In this document: piece by piece, positions 1 through 4,528 of the stretch
Numbering within the stretch: the first letter of the stretch is position 1
How the letters are laid out: each line of letters begins with the position of its first letter
Assembly: GCA_900543605.1 (NCBI GenBank)
Contig: UQSK01000062.1
Coordinates: forward strand, 1 to 8,762
DNA: 8,762 bases
Direction of reading: 5' to 3'
Origin: an uncultured Collinsella sp.
GTDB taxonomy: Bacteria; Actinomycetota; Coriobacteriia; Coriobacteriales; Coriobacteriaceae
Made by a program: the position numbers and the translations under genes
The notes under the pieces: generated by a model
What the model was told of the DNA's origin: nothing
Database searches by the model: none
Seen by the model: the letters and a program-made list of their open reading frames with translations, nothing else

Positions 1-372
1 GCCGATAGCGACCAGATCGTCGACATGGAACTCGCAGCCTTTGCCGCCGCCGGATCCATGCAGATGCCGCTCGACCGCACCAACACCACCATCAGCTGCA
101 TCGTCACCAACGTGGAACTCACTAAGGCACAAGCCACCAAGGTCTCCCAGATGGCCGCAGACGCCTACGCACACGCCATCCGTCCCACGCACACCACCAA
201 CGACGGCGACACCATCTACACCCTCGCCAGCGGCAAACTGGGCGCCCAGGCAAGCGCCGCCGTTCCCCTAGACTTACTGGGTATGCTCGCCGTAAGGGCC
301 CTGGAAACAGCCATCGTAAACGGAGCCAAAACCGCCAAAACCTCCCACGGCATCCCCGGCGCCGCGAAGTAA
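1..372 (+). CDS. P1 family (S58/DmpA-NylC type) peptidase, C-terminal part
   Basis: The 5' end is outside the window; the open frame runs from base 1 to the TAA at 370-372, giving 123 visible residues. The fragment resembles the C-terminal half of P1-family peptidases (L-aminopeptidase DmpA, nylon oligomer hydrolase NylC). These Ntn-type enzymes cut themselves and expose a nucleophilic Thr or Ser at the new N-terminus. The motif NTTISCIVTN at visible residues 28-37 fits the cleavage site, with Asn28/Thr29 as the likely scissile pair and Thr29 as nucleophile. It is followed by the family-like segments LTKAQATKVSQMA and AIRPTHTTNDGDTIYTLASG. Substrate is unknown; members trim N-terminal residues from short peptides or amides. 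No signal peptide can be judged because the N-terminus is missing. The stop is followed after 12 nt by cassette E1, its probable terminator. Family assignment is firm from motif memory; substrate is not. Confidence 0.82.
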   Translation, partial: ADSDQIVDMELAAFAAAGSMQMPLDRTNTTISCIVTNVELTKAQATKVSQMAADAYAHAIRPTHTTNDGDTIYTLASGKLGAQASAAVPLDLLGMLAVRALETAIVNGAKTAKTSHGIPGAAK

Positions 373-384
373 CCCCACTCGACC

Positions 385-513
385 GTCGGTCGGAGGCGGG
401 CGGGCATTACGTTTGCTGCTCTACAGTCCTATGCAAGACGAAGGCCACATTAAGTGGCCTTCTTTGCATGCGGAACTCGCGACAAACGTAATGCCCGCCC
501 GCCTCCGACCGAC
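385..513 (+). terminator. Cassette E1: terminator hairpin nested in a perfect 31-bp inverted repeat
   Basis: Outer arms 385-415 and 483-513 are exact reverse complements (31 bp) enclosing a 67-nt core at 416-482. Inside is a 9-bp stem, 440-448 (GAAGGCCAC) with 454-462 (GTGGCCTTC), loop ATTAA, followed by a short T-rich run (CTTT). ATGCAA at 431-436 also pairs with TTGCAT at 464-469, and AGTCC with GGAACT further out, so almost the whole core can fold as one interrupted stem. It starts 12 nt after the peptidase stop and has the same orientation. The core is homologous to that of E2. Likely role: intrinsic terminator or 3'-end structure. The U tract is weak, so efficiency is uncertain. Confidence 0.8.
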
Positions 514-524
514 TACCAACTTAA

Positions 525-590
525 TTCTTTTCAGCCCAGGCCCCTGTGTACCGCGCGTCGAAGATCTTCAAATTCAGCTTGCTGACATAA
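525..590 (+). pseudogene. Remnant of the 3' end of a second glycosyltransferase gene
   Basis: Frame 546-590 reads VYRASKIFKFSLLT then TAA. The intact glycosyltransferase on the opposite strand ends LYRLASKIFKF-N. At the DNA level 561-576 is an exact inverted copy of 743-758 (16 bp). The differences around it are mostly third-position changes (CGT/CGC, GCC/GCG, TCA/TCG) plus one in-frame 3-nt gap, as expected if the copy once coded for protein. Upstream of residue VYR the frame is not recognisable and hits a stop at 522-524. The simplest reading is that a paralogous glycosyltransferase gene once pointed toward the present one and was deleted except for its last 12-20 codons. A direct inverted duplication of the present gene's tail is the alternative. 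It has no start codon or RBS and is not expected to be expressed. Confidence 0.6.
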
Positions 591-606
591 AGCGGGACAT
601 AGCAGA

Positions 607-715
607 GGACCCCTGGTCCTTAACTTGATACGAGTTCCGCACGCAAAGGAGGCGCCAGTGGCGCCTCCGTCTTGCGCAGGACTGTTCGAAGTAGCAAGTT
701 AAGGACCAGGGGTCC
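607..715 (-). terminator. Cassette E2: terminator hairpin nested in a perfect 21-bp inverted repeat
   Basis: Outer arms 607-627 and 695-715 are exact reverse complements (21 bp). They enclose a 67-nt core at 628-694, the same core length as E1. Inner stem: 648-656 (GGAGGCGCC) with 660-668 (GGCGCCTCC), loop AGT. Read on the - strand it carries ACAGTCCT, then GCGCAAGACG, the hairpin, and CTTTGCGTGCGGAACTCG. This is the E1 order with only a few changes. It lies 22 nt behind the glycosyltransferase stop (738-740) in that gene's direction, so it probably ends the glf-glycosyltransferase transcript. Similarity of the two flanks continues beyond the arms into the glycosyltransferase 3' end and its remnant at 545-590. 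Confidence 0.8.
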
Positions 716-737
716 CCGTTACCCGAGCGTTTATGCA

Positions 738-1787
738 CTAGTTGAATTTGAAGATCTTTGAGGCAAGACGGTATAGGCCGAGTGTGGTTTTGTCTCCGGC
801 CCGTCCGCGCAGATTGGTGAAGAACCCGACCACGCCGTAGCGGGCACGACGATACATGCGCTCGTCGTAGGCCTTCAAATCATTCCACAGCGTCTTTAGG
901 CGCTCGTCGGCGCAATCTTCCTCGGAAAGCTTGGTGAGCACCGAGCAGATCGCCATCATCATGGTGAAGTAGCCCATCATGTACGAACGCAGGCGCGACG
1001 ACTCAACATCGCTGTACAGGTGGTACGACTCCATCATGATACGCGTAACACGGAACTGCTGACCCAGGCGCTTGACCATTGTGGCCTCATTGACGCTCTG
1101 GCCCTCGCGACCGATAAAGTAGCGATAGAGGTCGATGTCGGCGTAGTACATGGTCTTGCAGCGCGGCAGCGGCACATATGCGTAGATATTATCCACGTAG
1201 AACGTGTGAGCCGGCATAGGCAGATTGGACTCGCGCAGCACATCGGTGCGATAGCACAAGCTGTGCATGAGCAGATTCTGATCGGGACGGAAGTGCCCGA
1301 TCTGGTCCCAAGAGAAAATCTTTTTGCGCGGCAGGGCAAACTTGTAGCCAATAGCGGTATGCGTGCCCTCGTAAACCTTCTCGTACACGTAGTTCGAGAT
1401 AAACAGGTCGACGCGCTGGTCGCGCTCCTCAAAGCCACGTAGAATCGACAGCATGGTCGAAAGAGCCGCACCGTCGAGCCAGTCGTCCGAGTCGACAACC
1501 TTGTAGTAGGTGCCCTGCGCCTCGCGCAGACCCGAAAGGACGGCAATACCGTGGCCGCCGTTCTCCTGGTGCACCGCGCGGATGATACCGGGATAACGGG
1601 CCTCCCACTCGTCGGCCTTGGCGGCCGTCTCGTCCTTGGAGCCGTCGTCCACCACGATAATCTCGACATCGGTGGCATAATTGCTTCCCTCCAAGATGGA
1701 GGTGATGCAATGGTCCATGTCCTTGGCGGCGTTATACGAGGGAATACCGAATGTTATGACTTTATGCATGGCAGGCGATAATCTCAT
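738..1787 (-). CDS. GT2 family glycosyltransferase
   Basis: A family 2 (GT-A fold) glycosyltransferase of 349 aa from the first ATG. It transfers a sugar from a nucleotide donor, probably to a cell-envelope glycan. The N-terminus has the typical ITFGIPSYN strand at residues 11-19. IIVVDDGSKDETA follows at about 43-55 (Asp pair binding nucleotide), then NGGHGIA at about 76-82 and the metal-binding VVDSDDWLD at about 97-105. The C-terminal half is rich in aromatic and basic residues with no clear transmembrane segment, so it is likely cytosolic and peripheral. The start is uncertain: ATG at 1787 overlaps glf by 26 bp, while the ATG at 1769 (MHKVITFGIPSYN, 343 aa) overlaps by 8 bp (ATGCATAA). 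The second is closer to usual family starts and suits translational coupling; neither has a strong Shine-Dalgarno. Pairing with glf suggests galactofuranose transfer, which is inference. E2 lies 22 nt downstream. Confidence 0.88.
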   Translation of the reverse strand: MRLSPAMHKVITFGIPSYNAAKDMDHCITSILEGSNYATDVEIIVVDDGSKDETAAKADEWEARYPGIIRAVHQENGGHGIAVLSGLREAQGTYYKVVDSDDWLDGAALSTMLSILRGFEERDQRVDLFISNYVYEKVYEGTHTAIGYKFALPRKKIFSWDQIGHFRPDQNLLMHSLCYRTDVLRESNLPMPAHTFYVDNIYAYVPLPRCKTMYYADIDLYRYFIGREGQSVNEATMVKRLGQQFRVTRIMMESYHLYSDVESSRLRSYMMGYFTMMMAICSVLTKLSEEDCADERLKTLWNDLKAYDERMYRRARYGVVGFFTNLRGRAGDKTTLGLYRLASKIFKFN

Positions 1788-2964
1788 CCGAAAGATCGAG
1801 GGCGGAGTTGGTCACGGCGTCCATATCGTAGTAACGATACTCGGCCAGACGACCCACCGGGTGGAAGTTCGTCAGGTTCTGGACGCGCTCAAGATAGCGC
1901 TCATAGAGCTCACGGTTCTCGGGCTCCAGGATAGCGTAGTACGGCGTCTCGCCCGAGCCGGGCGTATAGGCCTTGGAGTACTCCTTCATGATGGTGGTCT
2001 TGCCGGGCAGGACCTGACCGGTCATGTTCTTGAACTCGGTGATGCGCGTATAGTCCTCGCTCGTGGTGTAGTTGACGGTGCCCACAGGCTGGAACTGGTC
2101 CATATCGAGCGTCTCGAACTTCATATCGAGCGTGCGGTACGGTAGCGCGCCCAGGTCGAGGTTGAACAGCTCGTCGAGTGGACCGGTGTAGACGATCTCG
2201 CCGCCGTAGACCTTGCCGTCGATCTTGACGGTGGTCTCGTCGATCTCGAAGAGGTCGCGGGCGTCCACGTCGCAGAACACATCAATCAGATCGTGGTCGA
2301 GCATGTGCTCAAACAGCGCGGTATAGCCGTCCTGCGGCATGCCCTGGAAAGGAGCCTGCGGGAAGTAGCGATCGTCATCGCCCACAAAGACGGGGACGCG
2401 GCCGGTGATCGAGGGGTCGATCTGATCGGGCGTCTGGCCCCACTGCTTCATGGTGTAATGCAAAAAGACGTTCTCGTAGACGTAATCGGCGACCTCGGCA
2501 AGATCCGGGTCGTTCTTCTTGCGCAGCTCCATGATGGGCACCTTGACGTCCTTGCCAAAGGTCTCCACGAGCTTCTGATACAGTTCCTCGCCGCGCTCAT
2601 CGCCAAAGGCAAGCTTAAGGCTCGCATGGTTAAAGGGCACGGGCATAAGGGTACCGTTGATGTTGGCGAGCACCTTGTGCTGGTAGTCCGTCCACTTGGT
2701 AAAGCGCGACAGGAAGTTATGCACGCGCTCGTTAAAGGTATGGTAGATGTGCGGACCATACTCGTGGACCAGGATTCCCGCCTCGTCAGTGCAGTCGAAG
2801 GCATTGCCCGCAATGTGGCTACGGCGTTCCAAAACGGCAACACGATAGCCGATAGTTTCGGCAAGACGGCGGGCGCAAACGGCACCGGCATAACCGGCGC
2901 CGACAACGATCATGTCGTACGCACCGGCATTAAAGCCTTCAGGCAGGCCTGAGGTAATCTGCAT
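1762..2964 (-). CDS. glf: UDP-galactopyranose mutase
   Basis: FAD-dependent UDP-galactopyranose mutase, 400 aa. It interconverts UDP-galactopyranose and UDP-galactofuranose in the cytosol and so supplies the galactofuranose donor for surface glycans. It has the FAD-binding GAGYAGAVCARRLAE at about residues 22-36, with Glu46 in VLERRSHIAGNAFD as the usual ribose-binding acid, then YGPHIYHT (69-76). The substrate region has MKQWGQTPDQIDPSITGRVPV (Trp175, Arg189) and NYTTSEDYTRITEFKN. The C-terminal FAD signature GRLAEYRYYDMD is at about 371-382. Length is slightly above the 370-390 aa of typical bacterial enzymes because of about 16 extra N-terminal residues. The start at 2964 is supported by AAGGAG five to seven bases upstream. 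The next gene overlaps its stop, so the two are cotranscribed. The promoter probably lies around 3043-3070. Confidence 0.96.
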   Translation of the reverse strand: MQITSGLPEGFNAGAYDMIVVGAGYAGAVCARRLAETIGYRVAVLERRSHIAGNAFDCTDEAGILVHEYGPHIYHTFNERVHNFLSRFTKWTDYQHKVLANINGTLMPVPFNHASLKLAFGDERGEELYQKLVETFGKDVKVPIMELRKKNDPDLAEVADYVYENVFLHYTMKQWGQTPDQIDPSITGRVPVFVGDDDRYFPQAPFQGMPQDGYTALFEHMLDHDLIDVFCDVDARDLFEIDETTVKIDGKVYGGEIVYTGPLDELFNLDLGALPYRTLDMKFETLDMDQFQPVGTVNYTTSEDYTRITEFKNMTGQVLPGKTTIMKEYSKAYTPGSGETPYYAILEPENRELYERYLERVQNLTNFHPVGRLAEYRYYDMDAVTNSALDLSDEIIACHA

Positions 2965-2978
2965 CGATACTCCTTGTC

Positions 2979-3026
2979 AAAAGCCACGGGCTCGTTAGCT
3001 GGGCTTTTCTCGAACATTCTTCGAGA
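2979..3026 (-). promoter_or_regulatory. Inverted repeats in the glf leader
   Basis: Two short inverted repeats lie between the candidate glf promoter and its RBS. One is 3008-3014 (TCTCGAA) with 3020-3026 (TTCGAGA), loop 5 nt. The other is 2979-2985 (AAAAGCC) with 3002-3008 (GGCTTTT), loop 16 nt. On the glf-sense strand the second ends in TTTT directly before the Shine-Dalgarno. They could be an operator, a weak attenuator or chance; no known riboswitch class is recognised. Confidence 0.3.
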
Positions 3027-3035
3027 CATATTTAT

Positions 3036-3074
3036 CAGAGCGATTATAGCGCTAATGCGTCCTATAATGAGCTT
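3036..3074. promoter_or_regulatory. Divergent, overlapping promoters for glf and pta
   Basis: A consensus TATAAT stands on + at 3063-3068 and another on - at 3048-3043; together ATTATAG (3043-3049) and CTATAAT (3062-3068) form an inverted repeat. They are 14 bp apart, so each -10 sits where the other promoter's -35 would be, and neither side has a good TTGACA match. Their location between divergently transcribed glf and pta fits promoter use. If both are active they should compete for polymerase or depend on an activator. Predicted start sites are near 3074 (+) and 3037 (-). Confidence 0.5.
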
Positions 3075-3120
3075 GCCACACAAGGAAAGCTCAAGCACCG
3101 CGGCGTACATAATTGAAAGG

Positions 3121-3143
3121 TAAACCCGCTAGCAGCGGGTTTA
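3121..3143 (+). promoter_or_regulatory. Terminator-like hairpin in the pta leader
   Basis: TAAACCCGCT at 3121-3130 pairs exactly with AGCGGGTTTA at 3134-3143 around a 3-nt loop AGC, followed by TTCG. It lies 52 nt before the pta start, within the leader expected from the TATAAT at 3063. A 10-bp GC-rich stem ending in TTTATT looks like an intrinsic terminator or attenuator, although no complete gene is transcribed into it on + inside this window. A further short repeat, GAGCTT (3069-3074) with AAGCTC (3087-3092), lies at the very start of the same leader. Confidence 0.5.
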
Positions 3144-3195
3144 TTCGTGAACAGCCGGGCGCCTGGAGCTTAGCAAAACGCTTGTAAGGAGTAAC

Positions 3196-4176
3196 ATGAG
3201 CGATTTCCTAAACCGTATGAAGTCTGCCGCCAAGGCCGACCTTAAGACCATCGTCCTGCCCGAGGGCGAGGACCCGCGCACCATCGTCGCGGCAAACAAA
3301 ATCATCGAGGAGGGCCTGGCAAAGCTCGTCATCCTGGGCAACCCTGACGAGATCGACGTTCCCGGCGCCACCGTCATCGACCCGCGCAACGCCGAGAAGC
3401 ACGAGGAGTACGCGCAGAAGTTTGCCGAGCTCCGCGCCAAGAAGGGTGTCACCATCGAGCAGGCTCGCGCCCAGGTGATGGACGCCACCTACTTTGGCAC
3501 CATGATGGTCAAGATGGGCGACGCCGACGGCCTGGTCTCCGGCGCCTGCCACTCCACGGCCGACACCCTGCGCCCCGCGCTTCAGATCCTCAAGACCGCC
3601 CCGGGCACCAAGCTGGTCTCGGCCTTCTTCGTGATGTGCACCGACACCCCGCAGTTCGGCACCGACGGCACGCTGATCTTCGCCGACTGCGGCCTCAACA
3701 TCAACCCGTCCTCCGATGAGCTCTCCGAGATCGCCATCGCCTCGGCCCACTCCTGGTCCACTTTCATGGGCAATGTTGAGCCGCACGTGGCCATGCTTTC
3801 CTACTCCACCATGGGCTCCGCCGGTGGCGAGGTCGCCAAGAAGGTCCAGGAGGCCGTGAAGTTCTGCAAGGAGAAGGCTCCCGAGCTCGCCATCGACGGC
3901 GACCTGCAGCTCGATGCCGCTATCGTCCCCACCGTCGCCCAGCTCAAGGCTCCCGGCTCCTCCGTTGCCGGCAAGGCCAACGTGCTCGTGTTCCCCGACC
4001 TCGAGGCCGGCAACATCGGCTACAAGCTGGTCCAGCGCTTCGCCGGCGCTGACGCCTACGGCCCCATCCTGCAGGGCATCGCCAAGCCGGTCAACGACCT
4101 TTCGCGCGGCTGCTCTGCCGACGACATCGTGGGTGTCGTGGCCATCACCGCCGTCCAGGCTCAGATGGCTGAGTAG
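3196..4176 (+). CDS. pta: Phosphate acetyltransferase (short, single-domain type)
   Basis: Phosphotransacetylase of 326 aa. It converts acetyl-CoA and phosphate to acetyl phosphate and CoA in the cytosol, the step before acetate kinase in acetate-forming fermentation. Length matches the short catalytic-domain class (about 330 aa, as in Methanosarcina) without the N-terminal regulatory domains of the long E. coli type. The N-terminus has TIVLPEGEDPRTIVAANKI (18-36). The substrate-binding core GDADGLVSGACHSTADTLRPALQ covers 108-130. The C-terminal NDLSRGCSADDIV holds Ser303, Arg304 and Asp310, which align with the catalytic Ser309, Arg310 and Asp316 of the Methanosarcina thermophila enzyme. The start is set by TAAGGAG about 6 nt upstream. 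It has its own leader and ends in cassette E3. It converges on ackA, so it cannot share the usual pta-ackA operon. Confidence 0.96.
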   Translation: MSDFLNRMKSAAKADLKTIVLPEGEDPRTIVAANKIIEEGLAKLVILGNPDEIDVPGATVIDPRNAEKHEEYAQKFAELRAKKGVTIEQARAQVMDATYFGTMMVKMGDADGLVSGACHSTADTLRPALQILKTAPGTKLVSAFFVMCTDTPQFGTDGTLIFADCGLNINPSSDELSEIAIASAHSWSTFMGNVEPHVAMLSYSTMGSAGGEVAKKVQEAVKFCKEKAPELAIDGDLQLDAAIVPTVAQLKAPGSSVAGKANVLVFPDLEAGNIGYKLVQRFAGADAYGPILQGIAKPVNDLSRGCSADDIVGVVAITAVQAQMAE

Positions 4177-4191
4177 CGTACGCACTCGCCC

Positions 4192-4322
4192 GAAGGCCGT
4201 ACGGGCTAACCCCTGAAAACGTCCTCGACCAATGAAACGCCCCCGTTCTGCTCCTTCGGAGCTACGAACGGGGGCGTTTCTGGTCTGCGGATTGTTTTCA
4301 GGGGTTAGCCCGTACGGCCTTC
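4192..4322 (+). terminator. Cassette E3: long hairpin nested in a perfect 29-bp inverted repeat behind pta
   Basis: Outer arms 4192-4220 and 4294-4322 are exact reverse complements (29 bp) around a 73-nt core at 4221-4293. The inner stem is 15 bp, 4234-4248 with 4266-4280, and its 17-nt loop holds a further 5-bp stem (GCTCC/GGAGC at 4250-4262). GACCA (4227-4231) pairs with TGGTC (4281-4285) just outside. The core begins GTCCT and ends TGCGGATT, the flanks also seen in E1 and E2, though the hairpin differs. It starts 15 nt after the pta stop. The inner stem is followed by GTTTCTGG, a poor U tract, so termination may rely on the strong stem. Confidence 0.75.
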
Positions 4323-4470
4323 TACCGCAACGTAGCAATCAGGGTATCTGGAGTGGACGGCGGCTTGGCTACGAGCTGGGGCTGAAGATCTGAACGGATG
4401 GGTGTCGTTGCTGAAAGTGCAGGCGTTGCTGGTGGCGATCACTTTGGGACTCGGATTTCCGCTTGCTAGC

Positions 4471-4504
4471 AAAAAGGCCTCCGGAGCTGTTGCTCTGGAG
4501 GCCT
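4471..4504 (-). terminator. Intrinsic terminator of the downstream acetate kinase gene
   Basis: On the - strand a 13-bp stem with one G-U pair forms between 4475-4487 (AGGCCTCCGGAGC on +) and 4492-4504, with a TGTT loop, followed by TTTTT (4475-4471). It lies 24 nt behind the ackA stop. The sequence after it on the - strand (TTTTTGC, then AAGCGGAAATC) resembles the right flank of the E1/E2 cores, but it has no long outer arms. The stretch 4323-4470 between this site and E3 shows nothing else I can name. Confidence 0.85.
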
Positions 4505-4528
4505 GTCGTTTACTTGCAAATGCGCGCG

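Noticed and set aside
413..628. A 71-codon open frame on + through the cassette region
   Set aside because: It runs through E1, the gene remnant and the E2 arm in a frame other than that of the remnant, and has no convincing RBS or recognisable product.
385..715. E1/E2 as an invertible promoter or terminator switch
   Set aside because: A recombinase would need shared repeat sequence at its sites, but the arms differ completely between cassettes and no recombinase gene lies in the window.
385..715. E1/E2 as a MITE, a REP-type repeat or CRISPR repeats
   Set aside because: No shared terminal repeats, no target-site duplication I can see, and no regular repeat-spacer spacing; only the inner core is shared.
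2448..2906. A 152-codon frame inside glf on the same strand
   Set aside because: An out-of-frame shadow of glf with Ser/Thr/Arg-rich composition and no RBS.
3208..4338. A long 376-codon frame on - antisense to pta
   Set aside because: Typical GC-rich antisense shadow (Gly/Val/Asp/Leu-rich), no family motif; pta itself is unambiguous.
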